A stretch of 64,000 nt of DNA from Velocimicrobium porci (GCF_009696045.1 NZ_VUMT01000015.1:1-64000); one strand, 5' to 3'. Shown: positions 1-9,597, numbered from the stretch's first letter. Numbers and translations: made by a program. The notes: a model not told the origin generated them from the sequence alone.

Positions 1-67
1 TAGTCGGTAAAGATTCTTTGTAAGATATTCATAACCCTATTATGCAGGAAAAATTAACAAAAAGAAA

Positions 68-127
68 CCCCTAAATTCCCTCAAGATTGAGGGCAGGGGA
101 GTTGAAGTGTCGAAGACACTTTTTTAT
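68..127 (+). terminator. Structured leader with intrinsic terminator upstream of purL
   Basis: A nested stem is visible: CCCC (68-71) pairs with GGGG (96-99), enclosing CCCTC (78-82) with GAGGG (89-93). It is followed at once by AAGTGTC-GAA-GACACTT (105-121) and a T-run, a good rho-independent terminator. It lies about 105 bases before purL. It may simply end an upstream gene outside the window, or be the expression platform of an attenuator for purL. The conserved core of the purine riboswitch is not recognisable, so no riboswitch class is assigned. Confidence 0.5.
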
Positions 128-231
128 TAGCTTTTCTAATAGAAAAAATAAAATATATTAATTTTATTTATAATAAAAGTTGTGTTACTATGATAATTAG
201 AAAGAAAACAGTCTGAAATCGGAGGTAAATT

Positions 232-3200
232 ATGAGCAACGTGAAAAGAATCTATGTAGAAAAAAAAGCACCTTATGCTGTACGTGCAAAAGAGTTAAAA
301 GAAGAGTTGTCCAGTTATCTTGGAATGGAACATATTACAAATGTAAGGGTATTAGTGCGTTACGATATGGAAAATGTAAGTGATGAAACTTATCAAAAAG
401 CTTTAAAAATTGTATTTTCCGAGGCTCCTGTTGATATTTTATATGAAGAGGAGTTTGAAACGGAAGATACAGATGTTGTATTTTCAGTAGAATACTTGCC
501 AGGACAATTTGATCAGAGGGCAGATTCTGCAGAACAATGTGTAAAGCTATTAAATGAAGCAGAAAATCCGATTATTCATACAGCTACTACATATGTACTT
601 TCTGGTACAATTACAGAGAAAGAGTTAGAAGAGATAAAGGCATATTGTGTAAATCCGGTAGATTCCAGATTAACAGATGAAGAAAAACCACAGACATTGG
701 TAACTCAATTTGAACGTCCAGAAGACGTTTTGATTTTTGATGGTTTTTGTGATATGGATGAGGAAAAATTAAAAGAGCTTTATGATTCTTTAAACCTTGC
801 TATGACATTAAAAGACTTCCTTCATATAAAAAAATATTTTTCAGAAGAAGAAAAACGCGACCCTTCTATGACAGAAATTAGGGTTTTAGATACTTATTGG
901 TCAGATCATTGCCGTCATACGACATTTTTAACAGAGCTTAAAAATGTTACTTTTGAAAACGGATATTACCATGAACCGATTGTAGCAAGTTACGAGCGTT
1001 ATATGAATGATAGAAAAGAAATTTTTAAAGATAGACCGGACAAGTTTGTTTCTCTGATGGATATTGCTCTTATGGCAATGAGAAAATTAAAACAAGAAGG
1101 CAAGCTTGCAGATATGGAAGAATCGGATGAAATCAACGCTTGTTCAATTATTGTTCCAGTGGAGATTGAAAAAGAAGATGGAACAAAAGAGGAAGAAGAA
1201 TGGCTTGTATTTTTCAAAAATGAAACCCATAATCATCCAACAGAAATTGAGCCATTTGGTGGTGCTGCTACTTGTCTTGGAGGAGCAATTCGTGATCCGT
1301 TGTCAGGAAGAGGCTATGTATATCAGGCAATGCGTGTAACAGGTGCTGCTAATCCAACAACTCCGGTAGAAGCAACATTAAAAGGCAAGCTTCCACAGAA
1401 AAAAATTGTAAAAGGTGCTGCAAGCGGATATAGCTCCTATGGCAATCAGATTGGTCTGGCAACCGGTCTTGTAAATGAAATTTACCACCCAAATTATGTT
1501 GCAAAACGTATGGAAATCGGTGCCGTTATGGGTGCAGCTCCTAGAAAAAATGTAATTCGTGAAAATTCTGACCCGGGTGACCAGATTATTTTATTAGGTG
1601 GCAGAACAGGTCGTGATGGATGTGGTGGAGCAACAGGTTCTTCGAAAGTACATACGACGGAATCAATTCATACCTGTGGTGCGGAAGTACAAAAAGGAAA
1701 TGCTCCAACGGAACGGAAAATTCAAAGGTTATTCCGAAGAGGAGAGGTTAGCTCAATTATTAAAAAATGCAATGATTTCGGAGCGGGTGGTGTGTCCGTT
1801 GCGATTGGAGAACTGGCAGATGGGCTTCGGATTGATTTAGATAAAGTTCCAAAAAAATACGAAGGACTGGATGGAACAGAGCTTGCGATTTCAGAATCTC
1901 AAGAGAGAATGGCAGTTGTTGTAGAAGCAAATGATGTAGAAAAAATGCTTGCATTTGCAGAAGAAGAGAATTTAGAAGCAGTAGTTGTAGCAGAAGTAAC
2001 AAAAGAGCCAAGACTTGTAATGCTTTGGCGGGGAAAAGAAATTGTAAATATTGAAAGAGCCTTTTTAGATACAAATGGGGCACATCAGGAAACGGATGTA
2101 TGTGTTACAATGCCTTCGAAAGAGTCTTATTTTGCTCGCAAAAAAGAGATAGAGAATTTAAAAGACGAATGGATTCATACATTAAAAGATTTAAACGTAT
2201 GTTCTCAAAAAGGACTGGTTGAAATGTTTGACAGTTCAATTGGTGCAGCAACAGTAACAATGCCTTATGGCGGTAAATATCAGATGACTCCAACCCAGAC
2301 AATGATAGCAAAACTTCCGGTATTAGACGGAAAAACAGACACGGTAACAATGATGAGCTATGGATTAGATCCATACTTATCGTCCTGGAGTCCATATCAT
2401 GGATCAGTATATGCAGTACTTTCATCTGTAGCTAAAATTGTTGCTTCCGGTGGGGACTTTAGAAAAATCAGATTTACGTTTCAAGAATATTTTAGACGTC
2501 TTGGAACAGATAAAAAACGTTGGGGTGAACCTATGGCTGCACTTTTGGGTGCTTATGAAGCACAGATGCAGTTTGGACTTCCTTCCATCGGTGGTAAGGA
2601 CAGTATGTCCGGTACGTTCAATGATATTGATGTTCCTCCTACCCTTTGTTCATTTGCTGTGGATGTAGCAAATGTTCAAGATGTCGTTACACCTGAATTG
2701 AAAGAAGCAGGAGATACATTAGTATTGTTCCCATGCAAGATGGATAAATATCAATTGCCTGCCTATGAGACTATGATGAAGAACTACGATGCAATTCACA
2801 AGCTGATGGAACAAAAGGTAATAAAAGCTGCCTATGCTGTTTCGAATGGAGGAATTGTAGAGGCAGTCAGCAAAATGGCATTTGGTAATCAAATTGGTGC
2901 TGAGCTTTGTAGAAAAAGAGCAAATGAATTTTATTTTGAAAAACAGTATGGCGCAATTATTGCAGAAGTTGCAAAATTAGATATGGAGAAATTGGAGCAG
3001 TCTGGTGTTGATTATGAAATTATTGGACAGACAATCAATGATAAGGCATTTATTTGTGGAGAAATGAAGCTTTCTATTGAAGAAGCACAAAAGGCGTGGG
3101 AGCAGACATTAGAGTCGGTATATCCAACCCACTCTGGTGTGGAAAAAGAAATTCTTCCGACATCTGTTTATGATGCAAAAGAAATTTATACTGCAAAACA

Positions 3201-4008
3201 AAAAATTGCTAAACCAAAGGTATTTATTCCGGTATTTCCAGGGACAAATTGTGAATATGATGCAGCACGTTCATTTAAAGAAGCTGGAGCAGAAGTAACA
3301 AGTGTGGTATTTAAAAATATGACGGAACAAAATATTAAGGATTCAGTAAACGAATATGAAAAAGCAATTCGCGAGGCAAATATTATTATGTTCCCTGGTG
3401 GTTTTTCAGCAGGAGATGAACCAGATGGCTCGGCTAAATTTATCGCATCTGCATTCCGTAACCCTAAGATTATGGAGGCAGTAAATGATTTGCTAAAGCA
3501 GAGAGATGGCTTGATTTTGGGTATCTGTAATGGATTCCAGGCATTAATTAAGCTTGGATTGGTTCCATATGGAGAAATCTGTGAGATCGATGAAAATGCT
3601 CCTACTTTGACAACAAATCATATCGGACGACATATTTCAAAGTCAGTTTATACAAAGGTTGTAACAAATCATTCACCATGGCTTTCAAAAGCAGAACTTG
3701 GCGGTGTTTATGCAATTCCTGCTTCCCATGGAGAGGGGCGGTTTGTAGCAAACAAAGAATGGTTGAAACAATTGTTTGAACAAGGACAGGTAGCAACCCA
3801 GTATGTTGATCTTGATGGCAACCCAACAATGGACGAGGCATTTAATCCAAATGGTTCTTATATGGCAATTGAGGGAATCACAAGTCCGGATGGTCGTGTA
3901 TTAGGAAAGATGGCACATTCCGAGCGTCGGGGAGATGGAGTTGCACTGAATATATCAGGAAATCAGAATCAGCACATTTTTGAAGCAGGTGTGGAATATT
4001 TTCGATAA
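232..4008 (+). CDS. purL: Phosphoribosylformylglycinamidine synthase, single-chain (PurL with fused PurQ domain)
   Basis: Catalyses the ATP- and glutamine-dependent conversion of FGAR to FGAM, step four of purine synthesis, in the cytoplasm. At 1258 residues it is the large single-chain type in which synthetase and glutaminase are fused, unlike the PurL/PurQ/PurS complex of Bacillus. Visible motifs are the DTYWSDHCRHTTF segment near residue 220, the ATP-binding KNETHNHPTEIEPFGG segment near residue 328, and a C-terminal class I glutamine amidotransferase domain. That domain carries the nucleophile Cys1099 in GICNGFQ and the triad His1166 in ASHGEGRF. The ATG start is preceded by GGAGG at 221-225. 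A structured leader and terminator lie upstream. No other pur gene is in the window. Confidence 0.97.
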   Translation: MSNVKRIYVEKKAPYAVRAKELKEELSSYLGMEHITNVRVLVRYDMENVSDETYQKALKIVFSEAPVDILYEEEFETEDTDVVFSVEYLPGQFDQRADSAEQCVKLLNEAENPIIHTATTYVLSGTITEKELEEIKAYCVNPVDSRLTDEEKPQTLVTQFERPEDVLIFDGFCDMDEEKLKELYDSLNLAMTLKDFLHIKKYFSEEEKRDPSMTEIRVLDTYWSDHCRHTTFLTELKNVTFENGYYHEPIVASYERYMNDRKEIFKDRPDKFVSLMDIALMAMRKLKQEGKLADMEESDEINACSIIVPVEIEKEDGTKEEEEWLVFFKNETHNHPTEIEPFGGAATCLGGAIRDPLSGRGYVYQAMRVTGAANPTTPVEATLKGKLPQKKIVKGAASGYSSYGNQIGLATGLVNEIYHPNYVAKRMEIGAVMGAAPRKNVIRENSDPGDQIILLGGRTGRDGCGGATGSSKVHTTESIHTCGAEVQKGNAPTERKIQRLFRRGEVSSIIKKCNDFGAGGVSVAIGELADGLRIDLDKVPKKYEGLDGTELAISESQERMAVVVEANDVEKMLAFAEEENLEAVVVAEVTKEPRLVMLWRGKEIVNIERAFLDTNGAHQETDVCVTMPSKESYFARKKEIENLKDEWIHTLKDLNVCSQKGLVEMFDSSIGAATVTMPYGGKYQMTPTQTMIAKLPVLDGKTDTVTMMSYGLDPYLSSWSPYHGSVYAVLSSVAKIVASGGDFRKIRFTFQEYFRRLGTDKKRWGEPMAALLGAYEAQMQFGLPSIGGKDSMSGTFNDIDVPPTLCSFAVDVANVQDVVTPELKEAGDTLVLFPCKMDKYQLPAYETMMKNYDAIHKLMEQKVIKAAYAVSNGGIVEAVSKMAFGNQIGAELCRKRANEFYFEKQYGAIIAEVAKLDMEKLEQSGVDYEIIGQTINDKAFICGEMKLSIEEAQKAWEQTLESVYPTHSGVEKEILPTSVYDAKEIYTAKQKIAKPKVFIPVFPGTNCEYDAARSFKEAGAEVTSVVFKNMTEQNIKDSVNEYEKAIREANIIMFPGGFSAGDEPDGSAKFIASAFRNPKIMEAVNDLLKQRDGLILGICNGFQALIKLGLVPYGEICEIDENAPTLTTNHIGRHISKSVYTKVVTNHSPWLSKAELGGVYAIPASHGEGRFVANKEWLKQLFEQGQVATQYVDLDGNPTMDEAFNPNGSYMAIEGITSPDGRVLGKMAHSERRGDGVALNISGNQNQHIFEAGVEYFR

Positions 4009-4171
4009 GTTTTGAAATGTTTCAAGACACTCTAATTTATACTGAAAAGGACAAGGTTGCCCGTATACAGAAAAATATACAAAATTATAAGAAAAAATTA
4101 AGAAAAATTGTGAAGTAAAAAAAGAAAAGTTGTGATACACTTATTATTAGTTCGTAGTAGGTGGTGTAACG

Positions 4172-4933
4172 ATGAATTTGTACGATGCGATATTTGTGCG
4201 GCAATCTGTGCGAAGCTTTCAGTTAGAGCCGATTGAGCAGAGGCTGTTAAATAATATAATGAATTTTGCGAATCATCTGGAAAGTCTGGATGATTCGCTG
4301 GAAGTGAAATATGAAATAATAGATAAAGTGACAGAACAGGAAAAACATAATGGTTCTCTTTGGATAAAAGCTCCTTATTATTTTGTATTATATAGTAAAA
4401 TAGGCGAAAATTATTTAATGAATGCCGGTTATTTGCTGGAGCATATTTGCCTTTATATGACAACAAAGGGACTTGCAACCTGTTTTATGCAAAATGTAGG
4501 AAGTATTAAAAAGCATGAAGGGTATGAACCTGTTCTTCAAATTGCTTTTGGCAAGAGCAACAAAAATATTTACCGTGAAGCAAAAAAAGTGAAAAGGCTT
4601 AAATTAAATGAAATTTGCATTTTTAAAGAGGAAGTTTGTAAAGAAGTTCAGGAAATATTGAATGCAGCAAGAATGGCACCTTCATCTTTAAATAGTCAGC
4701 CATGGAGATTAATTGTTTATGATAATCGTATTCACTTGTTTTGCAGAAAAGAAGTTATTGCTTTTAAGAAAATGAAAGCATTGCATGAAATTGACATGGG
4801 AATTATTTTGGCAAATTTGTGCATTGGAGCAGAAGAGATGTGGCTTTTATCGGAACTGATGAAATCAGAAAATATTTTAGAAAGACATTTTCGTAAAAAT
4901 GAATATGTTGCTACATTAAAGCTGATGAGATAG
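4172..4933 (+). CDS. Nitroreductase family protein (TM1586-type, tandem-domain)
   Basis: A 253-residue protein that looks like the TM1586-like nitroreductase group, in which two half-domains form an FMN-binding fold within one chain. The N-terminal half begins with DAIFVRQSVRSF, the usual flavin-phosphate-contacting start (arginine-serine-arginine type). The second half carries AARMAPSSLNSQPWRLIVY, the typical nitroreductase helix and strand. Such enzymes use NAD(P)H and FMN; the substrate cannot be told from sequence. The ATG follows GTAGGTGGTG. It stands alone and is followed by a terminator-like hairpin at 4957-4995. Family call firm, substrate unknown. Confidence 0.82.
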   Translation: MNLYDAIFVRQSVRSFQLEPIEQRLLNNIMNFANHLESLDDSLEVKYEIIDKVTEQEKHNGSLWIKAPYYFVLYSKIGENYLMNAGYLLEHICLYMTTKGLATCFMQNVGSIKKHEGYEPVLQIAFGKSNKNIYREAKKVKRLKLNEICIFKEEVCKEVQEILNAARMAPSSLNSQPWRLIVYDNRIHLFCRKEVIAFKKMKALHEIDMGIILANLCIGAEEMWLLSELMKSENILERHFRKNEYVATLKLMR

Positions 4934-4956
4934 AAAAAATCTGTGAAGAGAGAAAA

Positions 4957-4995
4957 AAGGGGAAAGCAGGAATAGAATCTGTTTTCCTCTTTCTT
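4957..4995 (+). terminator. Terminator after the nitroreductase gene
   Basis: An AAAGGGGAAA-type arm pairs with TTTCCTCTTT around a short A/T-rich loop, followed by a pyrimidine-rich tail. It sits 24 bases after the stop codon. The tail is not a clean T-run, so the call is moderate. Confidence 0.45.
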
Positions 4996-5113
4996 ACTTT
5001 ATAGGAAACTTCGTCTCCTATAAAGCAAAAACGCTCCGCGAGGATGTGCACAGATGCGAAAGGAGTATTGTTGCAAAAAGCATGCAACACGCATCTGGCA
5101 CGCAAAGTGGAAA
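4996..5113 (+). repeat. Hairpin-rich interspersed repeat, copy 1
   Basis: A ~117-bp element almost identical to 9855-9971. It contains an inverted repeat CTTTATAGGA (4997-5006) / TCCTATAAAG (5016-5025). A second compound stem pairs GTGC and CAGATGCG (5046-5058) with CGCATCTG and GCAC (5090-5101), enclosing TGTTGC/GCAACA (5069-5074 and 5084-5089). Short open frames crossing it are not gene-like. It may be a mobile REP/MITE-like element or a structured RNA. Confidence 0.75.
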
Positions 5114-5181
5114 AGTTTTGATAAGTGAATTATAGTGGGGATATGTAATGTACAGTTCGTGTGAAGAACGGGGGAGATACA

Positions 5182-5211
5182 TTGACAAAAACTGTCAAGT
5201 TCACTTATAAT
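5182..5211 (+). promoter_or_regulatory. Sigma-A promoter with dyad over the -35 box, for the HD-GYP gene
   Basis: TTGACA (5182-5187), an 18-base spacer and TATAAT (5206-5211), 30 bases before the GTG start. The -35 box forms one arm of a perfect inverted repeat TTGACA-N5-TGTCAA (5182-5198), a plausible operator for an unknown repressor. Confidence 0.7.
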
Positions 5212-5241
5212 ATGACAGATGATTAATTTGGAGGTGAGCAG

Positions 5242-6669
5242 GTGCGTTACATTTCAATTGAATATGCAAAACCGGGAATGATGCTGGCAAGGTCAGTTTA
5301 TGATGAAGCCGACAGGGTACTGGTAGGTGCTTATAATGAGCTTACAGAGGATTTTATAACAAAATTAGCGAAACGAGGATTTCCAGGAGTTTATATAGAA
5401 GATGAATTGTCGAAGGATATTATTATCCAGGAAACAATTTCGGCTGAACTTAGAAATTATGCAGTGCGAAGCTTAAAAGAATGCAATATTGATGCGACAC
5501 TTGATATTGCAAAAGCGATTGTTGACCAGATTATGAATAGCAGGGTTATAAGTCTGGATTTGGTAGATTTGCGAACGTTTGATGATTATACTTATAGACA
5601 TTCCGTAAATGTAGCTGTACTTTCAACTGTAATCGGAAGTGGTATGGGAATGAATTCCCAGGAATTGGTGGATTTATGTGCTTCTGCTATTTTACATGAT
5701 ATTGGGAAAATATGTATTGATAAAAACATTTTAAATAAGCCGGGAAAGCTTACATCAGAGGAATATGATGTGATAAAAACCCATGCCAGACTTTCTTATG
5801 ATTTGATTAAAGAAAAATGGAATATATCGGCAAAAACAAAGAATGGTGTATTATTTCATCATGAGAACGAAGACGGAAGCGGTTATCCACTTGGTCTGGA
5901 AAAAAACAACATTCATCCATTTGCGAAAATTATTCATGTTGCTGATGTATACGATGCTCTTATTACAAAACGTTCTTATAAAAAAGCATTTTCACTGGCA
6001 GAGGCAATTGAATATTTAATGGGTGGATGTGATATTTTATTTGACCGAAAAGTGGTTGAAACATTTTTGGATTATGTACCAGTGTATCCAAAAGGAATTA
6101 CCGTCTTACTTTCAGATGGAAGAGAAGCAATTGTAGTTGAAAACTATAAACATAGTACGCTTCGGCCAAAAGTTCGTCTTACTACAGGAGAAGAGATTAA
6201 TTTGAGTGACGAAACAAAAAATCGTAATATTACAATTATAGGTATTCAGGGCGAAGAGATTGCGGTAGGAGAAGATTTACTTCAACATGAGGCCAGAAGA
6301 CATTTTGGGAAAAAACATATCCTTGTTGTTGATGATATGGTAACGAATTTGAAGACAATGCAGGGAATACTGGAAAATGACTATAAGGTTTCAATTGTAA
6401 AATCAGGACAGCAGGCGTTAAATTTTTTAGAGCGTGTGATGCCGGACTTGATTATGATGGATATTGATATGCCGGATATGGATGGAATAGAAACGGTTGA
6501 GAAGATTCAAGAAAAATATGGAACGCAAATACCGGTTATATTTTTAACTGCATTAGCGGATGAACAAACAGTACAAAGATGCAGAAAAGTGAAAGCAAAA
6601 GACTATATTGTAAAGCCATTCAAACCAGTCTATGTATTGGCAAGAATTGTATTAGCATTGGAGGAATAG
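5242..6669 (+). CDS. HD-GYP phosphodiesterase with C-terminal receiver domain
   Basis: A 475-residue cytoplasmic protein. The central HD-GYP domain (about residues 105-300) has the metal-binding HD pair at 152-153, the HHEN motif at 206-209 and GYP at 214-216. These residues are expected for a cyclic-di-GMP phosphodiesterase. The C-terminal receiver domain (about 357-475) has acidic residues D364/D365, the phosphoacceptor D407 in MMDIDMP, and KPF near the end. The receiver follows the HD-GYP domain, the reverse of the common RpfG order. The GTG start follows GGAGGTGAG. The hybrid kinase starts 5 bases after this stop, so it is the likely phosphate donor. Confidence 0.88.
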   Translation: MRYISIEYAKPGMMLARSVYDEADRVLVGAYNELTEDFITKLAKRGFPGVYIEDELSKDIIIQETISAELRNYAVRSLKECNIDATLDIAKAIVDQIMNSRVISLDLVDLRTFDDYTYRHSVNVAVLSTVIGSGMGMNSQELVDLCASAILHDIGKICIDKNILNKPGKLTSEEYDVIKTHARLSYDLIKEKWNISAKTKNGVLFHHENEDGSGYPLGLEKNNIHPFAKIIHVADVYDALITKRSYKKAFSLAEAIEYLMGGCDILFDRKVVETFLDYVPVYPKGITVLLSDGREAIVVENYKHSTLRPKVRLTTGEEINLSDETKNRNITIIGIQGEEIAVGEDLLQHEARRHFGKKHILVVDDMVTNLKTMQGILENDYKVSIVKSGQQALNFLERVMPDLIMMDIDMPDMDGIETVEKIQEKYGTQIPVIFLTALADEQTVQRCRKVKAKDYIVKPFKPVYVLARIVLALEE

Positions 6670-6673
6670 CTAT

Positions 6674-9460
6674 ATGTTTATAATGCTATCAATTTTACAG
6701 GTAATTTGTGTTATTCTTTCTTTTTTTATAACAGTATCAATATTAAATTATCAAACGAATTCAAATGAATATAAATTATTGTTAACCGGGATGATTTATG
6801 TATTTGTTTATAACTTAAGCTGCATATTTGAAATTGGATGTGAGGGCGAAGAAGCCGCCCTCTTTATTTTTCAGATAAAAGCAATAGCGATTTGTCATGC
6901 TCTATTTTTGATGTTTTTATTTATTGTAAAATATTATAATTTAAAACTAACAAAAGGAATCGAGGCACTTTTAATTATAGTAAACATTGTTGTTGTTACC
7001 GGAGCTATGACTTGCCAGACGAACCGGTGGTTTTTTAAGAAGATTGAATTTGTGAAAACAGGTCCGTATCCTCATTTGGAATTTGAAAATGGGGTGGGTG
7101 CATATGGATATTATGGGATGATATTCCTCTTGGGAGTAATTATTAATTTTGTTACATTTAAAAATTCTATGGAAAATCGAAAGGGAAAGAGAGGAAAAAG
7201 AGAAATTTATCTGTTTATTTCTACGATTGTTCCTTTACTTTCCTTTTTCTTTTATTACTATCTTTTTAAGCCATATAATCCAATGCCCATTGCCTTATTT
7301 ATTTCAGGAGTATTCCTTATGACAGGAACTTATAAATATCAATTATTTGATGTTATAGAAAATGTAAAAGACAGAATGATTGATACAATGAAAGAGGCAA
7401 TTATTATTGTTGACAGTCAAGGTGGTTTTCTTCATGCGAATAAAACAGCGAAACAGATTTTTAAAGATTTGCAGGCAAAGAAAAAGGAAGAAAAATTATC
7501 TGATTTGATTGATTTGGACAATATAGTGGAAGACTATCCACAAGAATTTGTCTATAATAATTGTTACTATGAATGTAGTACAACAATTGTTCGCAATAAA
7601 GATGAGATAGAGGGATATGCTTTTTGTATTGCGGATGTTACACAAAGAAGAGAATATATGGAAGATTTGATTCGTATGAAAGAAAAGGCAGATGAGGCAA
7701 ATCATGCGAAAAGTGCTTTTTTGGCGAATATGAGTCATGATCTTAGAACTCCGATGAATGCAATTATTGGTATGTGTCAAATTGCAGTGCGGAAAGAAAA
7801 AGAAGCAAAGCAAAAGGAACTGCTTTCAGAAATTGAATATTCTGCCCAAAGTTTATTAGGGCTTATCAATAATATTTTAGATTTTTCTAAAATAGAAGCA
7901 GGAAAATTAGTACTAAAAAAAGAAAAATATGATATGTCTGAACTTATACATGAAGTTTCTGCGATGATTTATATTTTACTTATGGGTAAGCCAATAGAAT
8001 TTTACGTAAATATAAAAACAAAAATACCGAAATTTCTTATTGGAGATGGAATCCGAATTCGGGAAATTATAATGAATCTATTAGGAAATGCCACAAAGTT
8101 TACAAAAGATGGAGAAATAAATTTAAATATTTCGTGGGAAGAATTCTCGGAAGAGGAAAATTTAACAATTCAGGTGAGTGATACAGGGATTGGAATGCGA
8201 CAGGAAAATTTGGATGTGATTTTTGAAGAATATGGACAGATTAGAGAAGAATCTGAAAAAGCAAGAGGAACAGGTTTGGGGCTTTCTATTGTGAAAGAAT
8301 TGGCAGAGCTAATGAATGGAACGGTTCAGGTTGAAAGTACATATGGTATGGGAAGTGTATTTACGGTTATTGTTTCTCAGGAAAAAGAAAAAGAATGTGA
8401 AATGATTGGTAAGAAACAATATACGAAGAAGACGATTGGAGAGTTGAAGAAAAAGGGGAAAGAACGGGAAGAACAGCTTAAATTTCCTGGGAGGCGAGTT
8501 CTTGTTGTCGATGATGTTTTAATGAATTTAAAAGTGATGCAAGGACTATTAGAGCCATATGATATTTGTGTGGCAACAGCTACGAATGGAAAAAAAGCAA
8601 TTGAATTAATGAAAAGCCAGTTATTTGATTTAGTTTTTATGGACAGCCGAATGCCGGAAATGAATGGAGCGGAGGTTGTGGAAATCATTCGAAGAGAACG
8701 GGGCAATTATTTTAAAGACTTACCAATTATCATGATGTCTGCAGAAGGAAACTATGGAGAAGCTAAGAAGTATACAAAATACGGATTTACTTCGAATTTA
8801 GCGAAGCCGGTTCAGATAGAAGAGTTAGAGCAAATTATGATGGAGTGGTTTTTAGAAACTATGCTGGATATGAGAAGTGGAATCAGGCAAACAGGAGGCA
8901 GAAAGGAACAGTATATTAGAATTCTTGAAACCTATATGGAGGAAATAGGAAAATTAAAAGATGAATTGTCTGATATATGGAAAGAGGATAGAGATCTTTT
9001 TAATGTAAAAATACATGGAATTAAAGGAAGCAGTTGGAATATAGGTGCAATCAATATAGGAAACGAAGCAGAACTAATAGAGAGCAGAGCGAAGGAAGGA
9101 GAAACAGAATTTGTTGAAAATAACTTAAAATTATTTATTCAGAATTTGGAGCATTTATTAGAGAAGATTGATGAAGTAATAGTACGAGAAAACGAAATAG
9201 AACGGAAGGATAAAGGAATCGGCAGGAAAGAGTCTGAACTTTATCAGTTAATTTTACAATTTAAAGAAGCTTTTTCGAATTATGATATCGAAAAGTTAGA
9301 GTTATTGGTTAATGAATTAGAAACCTGGGAGGCAGATGAAAATTTAGAACCATTTATTTTGGAGCTAAAAAAACTGATTTATGAGCTGGAATATGAGAGA
9401 GGAGAGGCATTTGTATCGCAGTGGATTGAAAAAAATATAAAAATTAAAAAAAACTGTTGA
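6674..9460 (+). CDS. Hybrid sensor histidine kinase (7TM, PAS, HisKA, HATPase, REC, Hpt)
   Basis: A 928-residue membrane phosphorelay protein. The N-terminal ~220 residues hold about seven hydrophobic segments (histidine-kinase 7TM type). A PAS-like region follows (about 230-330), then HisKA with phospho-His H355 in NMSHDLRTP, and HATPase with DTGIGM and RGTGLGLSIVKEL. Next come a receiver with phospho-Asp D657 in FMDSRMPEMNG, an Hpt domain with H781 in IHGIKGSS, and a charged ~100-residue tail. The chain therefore holds the whole His-Asp-His relay and can pass phosphate to a separate receiver, most simply the REC domain of the upstream HD-GYP protein. The input signal is unknown. The stop codon overlaps the -35 box of the tRNA-Gly cluster. 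Confidence 0.9.
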   Translation: MFIMLSILQVICVILSFFITVSILNYQTNSNEYKLLLTGMIYVFVYNLSCIFEIGCEGEEAALFIFQIKAIAICHALFLMFLFIVKYYNLKLTKGIEALLIIVNIVVVTGAMTCQTNRWFFKKIEFVKTGPYPHLEFENGVGAYGYYGMIFLLGVIINFVTFKNSMENRKGKRGKREIYLFISTIVPLLSFFFYYYLFKPYNPMPIALFISGVFLMTGTYKYQLFDVIENVKDRMIDTMKEAIIIVDSQGGFLHANKTAKQIFKDLQAKKKEEKLSDLIDLDNIVEDYPQEFVYNNCYYECSTTIVRNKDEIEGYAFCIADVTQRREYMEDLIRMKEKADEANHAKSAFLANMSHDLRTPMNAIIGMCQIAVRKEKEAKQKELLSEIEYSAQSLLGLINNILDFSKIEAGKLVLKKEKYDMSELIHEVSAMIYILLMGKPIEFYVNIKTKIPKFLIGDGIRIREIIMNLLGNATKFTKDGEINLNISWEEFSEEENLTIQVSDTGIGMRQENLDVIFEEYGQIREESEKARGTGLGLSIVKELAELMNGTVQVESTYGMGSVFTVIVSQEKEKECEMIGKKQYTKKTIGELKKKGKEREEQLKFPGRRVLVVDDVLMNLKVMQGLLEPYDICVATATNGKKAIELMKSQLFDLVFMDSRMPEMNGAEVVEIIRRERGNYFKDLPIIMMSAEGNYGEAKKYTKYGFTSNLAKPVQIEELEQIMMEWFLETMLDMRSGIRQTGGRKEQYIRILETYMEEIGKLKDELSDIWKEDRDLFNVKIHGIKGSSWNIGAINIGNEAELIESRAKEGETEFVENNLKLFIQNLEHLLEKIDEVIVRENEIERKDKGIGRKESELYQLILQFKEAFSNYDIEKLELLVNELETWEADENLEPFILELKKLIYELEYERGEAFVSQWIEKNIKIKKNC

Positions 9461-9485
9461 CAAATAGAAAATAATGATATAAAAT
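9457..9485 (+). promoter_or_regulatory. Promoter of the tRNA-Gly cluster
   Basis: TTGACA (9457-9462), a 17-base spacer and TAAAAT (9480-9485), about 40 bases before the first tRNA. The -35 hexamer contains the TGA stop of the hybrid kinase gene. Confidence 0.7.
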
Positions 9486-9524
9486 ATCTTTTGTTCGGCG
9501 ATGAAAAAGAAGAACGAAAGATAT

Positions 9525-9597
9525 GCGCGAGTGGCTCAGTTGGTGGAGCACGACCTTGCCAAGGTCGGGGTCGCGGGTTCGAGTCCCGTCTCGCGCT
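9525..9597 (+). tRNA. tRNA-Gly (GCC), copy 1
   Basis: A 73-base cloverleaf: acceptor GCGCGAG pairs with CTCGCGC, the anticodon arm is CGACC-TTGCCAA-GGTCG with anticodon GCC, and the T arm contains GGTTCGAGTCC. The CCA end is not encoded. It reads GGC/GGT glycine codons. Confidence 0.97.

Noticed and set aside
61-130. Purine riboswitch before purL
   Set aside because: The conserved loop sequences of the purine aptamer are not present.
1760-2425. Long minus-strand frames inside purL
   Set aside because: They are shadows of a well-supported gene, with Leu-rich low-information sequence.
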